Origin: Viscum album
Lineage: Eukaryota > Streptophyta > Magnoliopsida > Santalales > Viscaceae
DNA length: 64,000 nucleotides
Assembly (NCBI GenBank): GCA_963277665.1
Contig: OY728136.1
Span: 804,971,123 to 805,035,122 of the forward strand
Reading direction: 5' to 3'
The position numbers and the translations under genes are program-made. Of the stretch, positions 1 through 11,800 are shown piece by piece. Numbering within the stretch: position 1 is the stretch's first letter; the number at the start of each line of letters is the position of its first letter. A model generated the notes under the pieces. It ran no database searches. It worked only from the letters and a program-made list of their open reading frames with translations, and was not told the DNA's origin.

Positions 1-165
1 ATTAATTCACTTGCCAGTATGGGTTTTGGTTAGTCATGAAGAAGTATTGAGGGTAAAAAGGATTGTCCTAGCTTGAGTTTTTTTGGAAACATGATCTAAT
101 TAAGAAAGATTCTTGGGAACCAGAAAAGGAAATGAAAGAGTAATGGAAATAACTCTTTCATATCA
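1..165 (+). pseudogene. Ty3/gypsy integrase C-terminal end (remnant)
   Basis: Only the last part of a Ty3/gypsy polyprotein is in the window. Around positions 75-135 the plus strand reads LEFFWKHDLIKKDSWEPEKE, which follows the family pattern V-L-W-x-N/H-H-x-x-E-E-A-T-W-E-P-E-x-E-M found at the very end of plant gypsy integrases. The upstream part (about 30-75) carries the preceding VLRxKxI segment in another frame, so at least one frameshift is present, and a stop follows the motif. The rest of the element lies left of the window. I infer a degraded copy on the plus strand; the lineage cannot be set from so short a piece. Confidence 0.6.
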
Positions 166-169
166 ATGA

Positions 170-2130
170 TGGTTTTCTATAATCCATTGATGGAAAGGCC
201 AATGGTGGTGAAAATTTATCACCTCATGTTTCAATTATTTAACAAATCATTTTGGGTTTTTAAGTATGTAATGTGTTTGGGGAATGTTTGGGAGGGATTA
301 GAATTCATTTGGATTGATTTTTGGGATTATCTGTAGGGTCATAATTTGATCATAGTTTGGTGAAATTATGCCACTCATATAGGAAATCATGCATAGCGAG
401 CCATAGGCTATGGTTAATGTGCTCAATCCAGTGCAGAGTTTGTCCAAACCATAAAACCAACTAGGAGAAACACTTCAGGTTATGATAGTGATATTTTGAA
501 TTTTTGAATCATGATTTTTCTATCCATGTGATCCAACTGTGAGAGGTTCTCCCTTGATGCAATAGCTATCACACAGTTAGCACACGATTTACCTAAATGT
601 TCAACTAATTGGTCACGATTTATAAACTAGATAAAAAATAGTGGATCATATCAAGATTAAGATTTGAACCCTATTTTTTCACTAGGCTGAAACTAACTTA
701 GGATTTATACCTCTCTTAGGATATGAATCACTTCTCCATCAACTTAGAAGTGATCCAGAGGCAGTTTATGGTGTGTTTAAGCCCGACTATCAGGTTAAGT
801 CATTTTTATGGAGATTTATTATTATTATTTTTACATAGATATAATTGTATACCTCTCTATATTTCCAAGATCCACATCTTTTTGGGATGAATATATGGGG
901 TTTTAGGCAAAATATGGCTATATCTGGATTTCGGATGTAAGGGGAAGAGATCTAAGGCTATTTTTTTTGAATTCCAACCTCATATTAATGGAATTTGAGT
1001 TTCATTATTTTTTTTCACTATAAAACCTTAGATATGTGTCTTCACTCTCAACATCACTTATAGGAACATGAAAGAGTGTTTTTAAAATGAATGTTTTGAT
1101 AAATTTACATTATGATTTTTTTTGTAAAGTTCTTAGTTGAATCTTTATTTAGTGATGAGTTATGGAATTTTTGATTCATTTTTCAAAGTACATTGATAAT
1201 TTATTTTAAAATTATGATTTCTAAAAATTATCTTGGTTTGATTGATTGAATGGGGTTTAGAGAAATGATTCTAAAAAAATATTGTTTTATTAAAATGGGT
1301 TTGAAATTTAAATGGTTTTGGAATTTAAATGTTTTGGCCTGGTCTTTTGGGTATAGTTGGTTTGTTTTGTTAATATTTCATAGAAGACCAGATTAAAATA
1401 TGAACTTATGCTCATATTTATATTTGTAATGGCACTTGAGATATTAGTTACCTTGTAACAGCTTGGTAGATCATCGAGAGACTTCTCATGAGTATGTAAC
1501 TGTCATCCGAGAAAGCATGAGTGGATGTGTGGATATGTGTATTGTAATGGGTTATGAAAATTAAACTATGAAATGGTATGGAAAACACTCTTATCTCCTT
1601 TTCTTGGAATATGGTTTTGTTAAAAAAATTCATTTAGTATGGAATATTATTTATATATTTATTTAAATTGATTTTGAATGTTTTATATGATTTTTTTTGA
1701 TATAAATGTGATAACAAGTTTTATCCTAGTGGTGTGAGTAGGGATAAATGTTTTGAAGAACTACTATGTTTCATTACTCACCCTTACATTGAATGTTTTT
1801 TGATTTCACTGATATTTTTTTCAAGACACTGGAAATGTTAAGGTATCAATCATCAACTGTGCTTCATTGGGATAATTGGGCTATGTTTTAGAGTTATATC
1901 AAAGAGAATGTTGGATATTTGGAGTTGTGGTTGTTTGTGAGTTTGTGGGTGTTGTTTTCTTTCACTATGTACTTGGTAGTTTGGTAGTCTTTAATTATTT
2001 TATTTTTTAATAGTTTGGTTTTGTTATAAATGGTATATATTTGATTTTCCTTTCATTATTATCTTACATCATGTAGTGGTTCATTTCGTTATAGCATGTT
2101 CGGTTGGATATTTTGTTTTAAAAGAAAAAT
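170..2130 (+). mobile_element. Probable decayed 3' LTR of the gypsy element at the left edge
   Basis: This stretch directly follows the integrase end, where a 3' LTR is expected. A TGTAATG-type start lies near 267. Near 1,780-1,800 there is a TACTCACCCTTAC block, comparable with the CTCACC block in the outer part of the LTRs further right (reverse complement of about 15,120-15,150). A block near 1,470-1,540 resembles the short motif repeated in the other LTRs. No second copy is in the window to confirm the borders, so both ends are approximate and the call is an inference from position and partial likeness. Confidence 0.35.
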
Positions 2131-2339
2131 CATCCCCCAACTAATAATGAATCTCTTGGAATTTATTTCAATCATTTGGACTATTGGGGATGTTTCTTAA
2201 GTCCATGTAATAGCCTTGTACATTCTAAATCCAGTGAAGAGTCCCATGATGTTACATAACCTAAATAGTATGGTAATTACACCATAAATAAGATATATCA
2301 CAATGTATACTACTCATTGTCTAAAAAGGATGATAAATG

Positions 2340-4020
2340 TTTCACACCCACACCAATTTTAGGATTCTTTAGAAATAAGATTCATAGCTACAATCATAAA
2401 TTATTCTCATCCCAGGGGTTGGATGTTAATTTTTACAAATACATCATGACCACGTGACCTAAAAATATAAGGAATAAGACAAGACCACATAAAGTTATAT
2501 TCTATGGAATATGTTCTTAACATATCATGTTAAACTACATGAGAATTATTGTGTTACCAAAAATTCCCCACACATGATCTATGAAAAAGATAAATAATGT
2601 CTCGTTGTCCCTATTTACAAGTGATATCCACATAGGTAATTCCCCATTCAAGAAATACATGTTTCTTGATTCCTTCATCACATGATAAATTGTGACACCC
2701 AGATCCCAAATCATACTTCCATCCATAATATATTCATTCTAATCACAATACATCATACTGCTCAAAAATTTTTATTCCTTAATTTTCACATTGGATAACC
2801 TTATTCGTTACTGTATGACATTAAACCGCATGCCTGACATCTATTCAAGAACTATGCATGTATTAATTCCTTCCATTATAGGATATTTTGTGACACCATG
2901 ATTTCCAATCCTGGGATTAGTCATGATATTTATTTATGTCGAGACACCATCTTCTTAACCACAAAATGTAAAAATACATAGATGATGTCATTTCTCAATG
3001 ACCCTAAAGTGCATGGTTTTCTAGAAAAATGTACGACTTGATTCTCATTTCAAGGATATATATAGTGATTCCAAGATCATATATCTTGTCCAATCCACAT
3101 GATGATATAGAATTCCCTTGCCCATTCCGTAAATTTTCTACACTTAATAAAAGAATACATTGTTGTCATTTCATCTCACCCAGAGCATAGATCATGTGTG
3201 CATTAGAATTTTTGTAACAGATTCCCATATGACCAAGACATATCAGTAAAAATAGGATTAACAAGGTACTAGATAAAAAAATTTAAAAGTAACACTATGA
3301 GTCCTCATCAAATGAAATTAACTTGTATGGTTTATGTCTATTTTATGATATAAAACTATTCCTTACCATGGGCCTTTTTTGGGAGGACCACTATCCTTGG
3401 TTTTTTTCTCCCACCACACCTCCATTAAAGAAATACATGTGTATTTATTTATACCATTATAGGATATGTAGTGATTCCGAAATATACATTCTTAGGTCCA
3501 TCCACAATATACACTTTTCGTTCTAGGGAACCTTTTTCTTTTCCGTGAAATGTTAAACATTACGGTTCTTTTCATAACATGTGTGGATTGATTCCTATCA
3601 TCACATGATATGTAGGGAATCCTGAGTCTCCAATTATTGGACTAGCTACAATAATAAATTAGAATAGTTCCCCCTATTAATTCGGGTGATACATGTAGGA
3701 AGAGTTTCTAAATCACTAACCTTGTATATATTGATTCCTATTATCGTAGGACATATAATGATGACTGAATCACAAATAATGGGTAATTCTATAATAACCA
3801 ACAAATAAAATTCCTCCATTTTCAAATGGGTCGGAACAATTGGGTTATTTCCCCATTCAAAAACTATGTGTTTCATTATTATTATCATCATATGATACAA
3901 ATATATGAATATATCACTAATTTTGGGTCTAATGAAAATATAAACATAAATGTATCCCCACTCCCCATGTATGGGTTAGACCTACACATGGAACATCCAG
4001 CCAAATATGTAACATGATAA
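2340..4020. repeat. Degenerate tandem repeat, units about 140-200 bp
   Basis: A block of the form TTGATTCCTATCATCACATG followed by GATATGTAGTGATTCC recurs, strongly mutated, near 2,671, 2,865, 3,037, 3,445, 3,588, 3,730 and 3,872. Spacing is about 194, 172, 408 (two units), 143, 142 and 142. A second block (AGCTACAATAATAAATTA, then TTCCCCxxTT) recurs near 2,385 and 3,643. Unit length is not constant, so this is an old array with insertions or a mix of two unit types. No coding potential is seen; short open frames here are chance. Confidence 0.5.
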
Positions 4021-4319
4021 AAATGCACACCTAATTAGACCAATGTATAATATCTAAGTCGCATCAATTTAATCTACATGGAATATATATTTCCTTATCA
4101 CATGGGGTTAAACATCAAGAAATGGATAATTTCCTTAACATATGATGTTAAATGAAAATGAATTTGTCCTAGTGACATGACATTACCCTACATGATAGAT
4201 AATTCACATGTGCATTATTTTAAAATTTTAATATTGTTACCTATAACACTTTTTTATTAATGATCCACATGAAAATTACAATGGTTAACCATAGTGTGGG
4301 GTTAATCCATCATATTTTA

Positions 4320-6170
4320 ATCTCCCAATACCCTAAATCACACTTAATTTATGGAGAACATCGGTTTGACGAAAAGTTTCCATGACCCTTGGAAGTGGAT
4401 ACCATGAATCAAGAGACTATTTGTTTTACTATGAATATATTCATATGGGTTCTATATATGAGCTCCCAACTATAAACCAAATGTTATATTTTCTTGAAAA
4501 AATGGATATTTGATCAATATTAGACCCAATGTCATCGTTTTAGAACAAAACACCCTAGGGTATTATTGGAAATCTTTGTCATTATTTTTATGTACCACTA
4601 CTAAATACATGAGAACCTTGAGTCGTGATTTAAAAAAAATTATCTATCATTCAGAAGGATGTTGGAGTTATCATTTCCCATTGTATCCTAATTTTTCTAT
4701 TGTGCAACATTATCCTCAAACTAGGTTTTATGTAAGTTACAACTGTAAAATGAACACACTTCAGAAAATGCTATATGACCATATATTTTATTTTCTGGTT
4801 TCCCAAATAGAACTACCATAAATGTTTTTTTGAAAGAGACAGTAGATATGTTGGGTTGAAAATAAATAATGGGTGGCCTGAGAAGAAGTTATGAATATCC
4901 TAAATAAGCTCTTCATTTGCAAGGTTCTGAAAAAAAAGGGTATATAAATGTGGCATAAAACTCATAGGGGACACATTATGTCCATAGTAAATTTTTATCA
5001 AAGCACAGTAGGCCCCTATTTTAGAATAAATATTTAGTACTAGTTTTCCACATAATAGTGATAATATATTCACTAGAAAACATAAAAAAATTATTTATTG
5101 AGCCCTTCATGATTGTTATGACGCCCATAAATCACACTTCACGAATTGGGAAACATGGATCCCCTAAGATGATACATGTCTCTTGTAAGAGGATACCCAA
5201 CATCATGAGGCCCTTTATTTGACTATGAATGTATGACTATGGATCCTATATATGAACTACTAACTATTAACCAAGTGTGTTATTATATTGAAAACAATGA
5301 TTTATGATCCTTATGAACCATTAAATCAATGTTAATGAACTCAACACATTAGGGTATATTTTTCCATCAACGAAATGATTTTTCTCATATAATTCACATG
5401 ACCCAAGCACATTGGACGATGATTTTCAATGCATGTAACCAAAAAATTCTAGAGGGTTTTACATTCATGATGTTACATCCCCATGTATTATACTATTTCT
5501 CAAAGATGGAATCTGAACCTCCATTTGAAAATATTTTGATGACCCCCAACATGTGATGTGAAACCACAAGGCCTAGGGGCCGATCATTCGATACAAAAGC
5601 TAAACAATCCAAGGTTGTTTAAACCCTTCTGAGAAAGTTTCATATATACTTACCACATAGTCATACTAATTATTGAATCTTAAAAAAGAATTAATGACCT
5701 TATAAAACTATTGGGGATCACCACTACTTGACAATGTATGTATGCGCTCTAGAATCAGGAATAAAGGACTAATCCTACCAACTAGGGAATTCTTCTTCCC
5801 ATAAGAAAGGTACTATGATACTCATGATTATCAGTATCATAGTAGAAGATCCTAGTAGCTTATAGTGGTATAGGTTAACCCCATAATGTATTCCCCATTC
5901 CATATTCAAAAATTGAATTTTTTTGGTCATGAATTAAACCATCCACACACCTAGTATCCATACAGACTTTACTTCTCAAATATTTTATAATCCACTCAGT
6001 CCACCATATAAATTATAAATGATGCTTTAATATGTGCGACGACACCTCTTTTTGACATTTATAGAAACACATATGGGATTTGAACTACCAACTAGATTAA
6101 TATCCTCTTTTATGGAAGGAATCGAGTCCTCATGATCCCTTACCTTATAGTGGAGGAACTTAGCACCCAA
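4320..6170. repeat. Diverged direct repeats, spacing 0.3-0.8 kb
   Basis: About 240 bases at 4,321-4,560 match 5,118-5,365 at low identity. Shared blocks in order are TAAATCACACTT, ACTATGAAT, CTATATATGA, CTAACTAT-like, and a final TAGGGTAT. A third, weaker copy runs from about 6,065 (GAACTACCAACTAGAT through CAAGGGTGT), and a fragment lies near 5,770. These look like members of one old repeated unit of about 0.8 kb. The open frame at 4,510-4,821 lies inside the repeat and has no recognisable domain. Confidence 0.45.
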
Positions 6171-6320
6171 GGGTGTTTTCTTTCATCACTGGATTTTTTC
6201 CCTACATTATAAAATATAAATTCTAGCCCTATTTTCAATACATTAATTAGAAAGGAATATCAAGGTCCAATCCAAAATACATTAAAATACAGAAAAAAAA
6301 TATTCGACTTAATTAACAAT

Positions 6321-6727
6321 AAACAAATGCAACAAAATATCTAAAATAAAAGAACTTAAACTACAACAATTGATATTATGGGATAAAATACCCTAAACCA
6401 CAATAATAGAATATCCAATATAAAATTGTTTGAACTATAAACATAAAATTTATTATTTAAAATAAACTAAACTACAACAATTTAATTTAAATTATAAAAC
6501 TACTAAACTACAATAATTGTAGTTTGAATGTTAAATACCCTTAACTACAACAATATATGGTCCAAGATAATAATAAATTAACTATATTAATAAATAACCT
6601 GATCTAAGAGGCCCCATACTAATAAAATATAATTTCTATGTTATAAGAAGCTAAATGAAAAAAACAACATGTAATGAGCTAGATGGCCCTAAACTACAAT
6701 ATAAAACTGGTGTATCTTGTGATAAAT
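6321..6727. repeat. 37-bp minisatellite, about 11 units
   Basis: The core AAACTACAACAATT returns in register at 6,321, 6,358, 6,395, 6,432, 6,469, 6,505, 6,542, 6,579, 6,616, 6,653 and 6,691, with steps of 36-38 bases. The best units are 6,358, 6,469, 6,505, 6,542 and 6,691. The spacer part is rich in A and T and often ends in TACCCT or GGCCCC. The flanking units at 6,321 and 6,579-6,653 are weaker but hold the phase. The regular phase, not just the word, is the evidence for a tandem array. The short open frame at 6,655-6,840 overlaps its right end and is not believed to be a gene. Confidence 0.75.
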
Positions 6728-9700
6728 TAAAGGAAACCAAATTAAAGTGGAAAAACGCTCACCCGGATGAAAACCTGATAAGGGTGACATGGGAAAAGGT
6801 TGAGTCTCTTATCATTGGATCGGATATTTATGTAATTTAGTACATATTAATACATCATAAATTGGATAATGAACAAATATTTTTAATCCAAAAAACTGTA
6901 ATATGGAAGCCTAAGTAAAATTATGTCCACACACAGTATGTATTACCCTTTATGAATCATGGGAAAAAATTATGGCAATATGAATGAAAAGATTAAAAGC
7001 TTGTAGGGACCATCATTTTTACATAAAAAATTCCAATCAATTATCTCTATTTGAAATGGATCTAAAAAAGATGAATAAATTTCCCTTCGAGACATATATA
7101 TTATACAAAAATCATCCTTCTCAATCAAGTGGTCAAAATTTATCTAGAGTAGGTACGTTAATAAGAAAACACATGTTTGAGGAAATCCAAGATCATTCCT
7201 CATAAAAAATTTATGATCTAAAATTTAAATTTCAAGCACTGAAATATAATTGATATTATAAAAAGAATGGGTATAATTGATAATATATGAAACAACAAAT
7301 AAAAAAAATCATTCAAATCATGAATAATATAGTAATAGCAAAAAAATATTATGTTTGGAAGATCATTTCATTTTTACCATACTAACAGAGGAATATCCAT
7401 ATCATGGAGTCTCTCCCATGAATCCACATGTAATGTAATGGTACCATCATTACAGTCCCATAACAACATTAATTCGATGGAGTCCTTTAGGTATGCTTAA
7501 TTTTTCTCCATGGAGGTAATATATTGGTGCAATTGATTAAAAAATTTAGTTTCTTTTTCCACATTCTACTACAATGAATTTACCCTAGAAACAACATCAA
7601 TAATTGAATTCTCCACAATTTCACAGAGTCCTTACATATCTATTATGGTTTTCATTGATATTTTATGTAGATAATGAAACTCCGACAGTTCTTTTTTATG
7701 ATGGCTATTTTTGTAATGTAAACATTCTATTTTAACCTTTCTAGTGCTTACTCGATCTCAGGGAGTCTCCACTTACACAATAGTCTTGTAAGATTATTTT
7801 AAGGCCTTATTCTTATATCTACTTACTGGTTATGAATTATTAGCTACTACTATCATTAATTTGAGGGCTTAATTGTTTTCCCTCAAATAAATCTCCTCCT
7901 TCTCCTAAGAATGTTGGGTATTATAATCAAAAACCACATAACTGATGGTGCTAAACATGAATTTATTATTACCTAGACAATAATTTATCCATTCTAAGGG
8001 CCCTCTAAAATTAAGGTCAGAATATCCTTCCAGACAATCAGTATCATTATATTATGATGTGACATGATCAATGAACCTAGAATGAAGCCCATTTTGTTAA
8101 CATAGATATATATTCTAGATGAAATTACTATGTGAGGGAGTCATAATAGATTTCTTAGATGTTTCTAGTGATCCATCATATTTTATGGTATTATAACTCA
8201 TAGTAAATAAAAATAATAAGTTTTCTAAAACTTATTATCTTTAAGGTGAAGATACGATAACAAGAGGTACACTGGTTTCTCTATTACAAGATTAATTTTA
8301 TGATATCATGAAGTGAAAAAAATATTTTAATGATTTTGTAAGCATACATTTTTTGTTTATATCCCATTCAACATCATCTAACCAAATCACTTATTTTGGT
8401 GATGTTGTAATATCCCCTTGCAATGAGAGGCTAGGCGATACTATTGGATATTTTTTTGAATATGTACATTGTTCTCCAATGTTGATGGTTGTAAAAGAAA
8501 ATTAATTTTTTTGGAAACAAGGCATAAAATAAAATAGGTGTCCTATTTTTGAAGAAGTGTTGAACTACCCCAAAACAAGCCTCCATCAATGAAAAATCTA
8601 TAGTATATTATCTACTTGCATTGGTCTTCTCTTGGATTGTGTTATCCTATTATTTATTGAATAGCTTGAACATTGGAATATCGATAACATAATATTGTCC
8701 AAACTAAGATGACACCTCAACCTTGAATAATTGTTGAATGGACTTTCCAATTATTGAAGGTTTTGATAAAGAAATATGATGTTCAACCACATCCTTAGGA
8801 AAAGACACATGCTCATCCATGTCGTCTCGATAGAAACTATGAATTTTTTTAAAAATAGGACGTGATACTAAATTATTCAAAAATAGGGAATGTTTAAAAT
8901 GTATCACTTACATGTGGATTGTGGGGAGAAAGCTCTAAATGTTCATAATGATTCCTCTTCCCTTTTTCCTTCTTGGATGGGTCTCCAAAATATTTTTAAA
9001 TTTATGATGTTAATTAAGTCCCGAAATAAGAATTTTACGTCAAGGGTATTTCTCTAGAGATGGTAATATTACTCCTCATTATAGACAGTTTTCATCTGTA
9101 ACCATTAACATTGATCATCTAGTCACCACTATATTTTATCCCAGTGATTGTGCTTTAAGAATATTATACTGGGGATAGTGGTGGAAGATATAATTAATTA
9201 ACATCATGCTATATCCATAGAAATATTATATAATTATGTATAGTTGTAATAACACCATGTTCATTTGACTGTGGTAGAAATATCATACATACCACTACCT
9301 CAATGATGGTATAACCTTGTTCATCTATAGAATTCTCCAGTATGACCCAAACCACCATTTTCTACCCCAAAGGTGAATAGTAGACCCGAATAATCATGAT
9401 TTCCATCATTTAAATCATAATATTGAAGGAAATAATTGACCAGCACAAGTCAGACTTTGAAATTGATGCCCATGTGAGCGATAAAAAGATTAAATACTTA
9501 AAAATATAACTCTTCCTAGTACATTGTTCCACAAAGATCTGCCAATGAGTTTACTATTCCTGATGTCATTCTCTACTAAAATGATACAAGAAATAATAGA
9601 AAAGGGAAATCATAAATCTCTAGAGCTACACTCATTGTTATAGCATTAGTTGAAGCTTATATTGGAAATGTGAGTAATAGTAAACATATCAATTTTGTAT

Positions 9701-11800
9701 GAGGTCTGACTAGTGTTGTCGATTATCATGAAACTATTTTATTTCTAGGCCAAGGATTAGCTTTGAAAATTATTGTAAATATTATAGCCTCATGTACAAA
9801 CATGTTTAATTTCCTATTTATATACGATTAAATCCATATTTAAACATAATGTCCTGAGAAACCAATCTCTGCATTGCTGGAAGGATAGCTTACCTCAACA
9901 TGTGCCTCCTACATGGTGAACGTAAACTAGAACTAGAGAGATACCATCAAGCCATTCTCTAATAGAACATGAATGGGACAAAGAAAAATCATCTGAACAC
10001 ACTAAACTGTACTGCTAAACCAACAATGATAATATCACTAAAGAAGGATACTCCCATCAAATAGGAAGAAGGATCCCCAAATTAAGTGACATCATATTTT
10101 CTTAGGACTTAATGATTTACAACCATTTAAAAAAAATAGTACCAGTGGGATCTATCTGATAGGGTTGAAGGAGAAGCATTCATGATGACATAATAATTAC
10201 ATAACAAACAAATCCTTTATTTCAACAAGCATTAACCCGCTAATTCACTTCAAATATTATTGGGAATAATGTTGGGGATGTTTTAGATTATTAGGTACTC
10301 ATATCTACAGAGATAATACCCCTCTGAATCCCATATAATTATGAAGGGTGTGCAGATTATTTGTGGGGATCCTCCCCTATAAATATGGTGTAGTAGGAGA
10401 TACATTAATTTCAATACACTGATGGAAAAACCAATTGGCTTCCATACCCCCATAAGGGTCACAATCATGAATGTGGTGACATTGAATCCTTTATTTTTAT
10501 TCTTCAAGTGAAATTTGCTACATAGGTACTTGGAAGGGAAACTATAATTCTGAATGGTCCGTTCTGCATTGAGGATAAACACCACCCCCATTTTAGTAAA
10601 ATTTCATTTTCCAACTGTGGGATAATAGGCATCCTAAACACTATGTGAATACTTTGTAGGGAATTCCATTATTATTTTGGATTCTAACTCAAAATGGACA
10701 TTCATGATGATGAACCTCCCCCCTTCCAGGAATGTGATCTCTCCACCAGGAAGTGGATCCTCATAAATTGTCTTTCATGAAATCCAAATTAAATCTTGAG
10801 AAAAATTAGTGGTCTTCTCCACATTATCATATTTAAATGGTGGTGGAAATAATTCATTATGAATCCCTCCCAATATGGGTGTACCAAAAATATACTAGAT
10901 TTCATAAAGACTAAAAACATACATACCATAAATCAGGAATAAATTTTTCATATATAGACTCCACCGACTAAACATGTCCTCCATCAAGCACATATTATTT
11001 TAGGAAGATGTTTTCACGATCTAGAAAACCATATACATCCATATTTATGTCATCTTTTTGGATACATCAAAATTAATATAATTAACCCATATGGGATAAC
11101 TCGAATCCATTCTGAAACATTCCCCCGATCGATGGTCCGAGTTGGAAAACCACATGATCCACTGATTTGTAGTGGATTTCCACATTATCATGTGATAAAT
11201 ATGGATGTTAGAATTAGGTTAAGAAATTATCTCCTCAAATTATATGGGAATTAATTTCAGAATATAATAATATTTTCATTTCTCCTCAATGATAAAATGG
11301 ACTATAAGGGAGATGTAATCCTAGAAGGTGTTGTAGGTTTCCAACATGTAAGCATGAGGCATGATTGAAGATTTCGGCCACATAATGATAGAATAATTGG
11401 TGATAAAGAAACCATTTAGATTAATAATGTATGAGAAATGATATTCCATATTGTTCTAACACAACTAGATCATCAAATATGTCAGTGATTATTCGACATT
11501 TTGGAGATAGCCAGTGACCACACTTGCAGAAATGGAGTTATGATGAGACACCATTACTGTAATATCTTTATATGAAGACAAAACCAAAATTTATTGAGAA
11601 TTGAAATCCATATGTAAAAAATTATGATGTATATGTTATAAAAATATAAAATAATTTCAAAATTTGAGACAAATTAATCTTTCAACATCATTTGAATCTT
11701 GAGATTCATTAAGGGACTCACTATCACATTAGAAAATAATAGTCTCACCAAATTTATGACCCGCAATAGATTCATGAATAAAATATACTAGTGATTATAT
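6728..11800. other. No recognisable gene or element
   Basis: All frames are broken. Short open frames (for example 6,984-7,205 plus, 8,704-8,907 minus, 10,283-10,591 minus) show no family motif. A weak resemblance to a copia-type RNase H block (reading LEGYSD on the minus strand near 8,020) is not backed by neighbouring motifs. The base composition is slightly less AT-rich than at 29-40 kb. I expect old repeat-derived sequence but cannot assign it. Confidence 0.4.

Noticed and set aside
4510..4821. 103-codon plus-strand frame
   Set aside because: It lies within the diverged direct repeats, and the other repeat copies do not keep it open.
8000..8060. Copia-type RNase H motif (LEGYSD) on the minus strand
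   Set aside because: Only six residues agree, and the blocks that should precede and follow are missing.
8704..8907. 67-codon minus-strand frame as a gene
   Set aside because: No motif, no neighbours of a known element, and a length expected by chance.
10283..10591. 102-codon minus-strand frame as a small protein gene
   Set aside because: No domain, signal or promoter evidence; surrounding frames are closed, and single frames of this size are expected in 64 kb.
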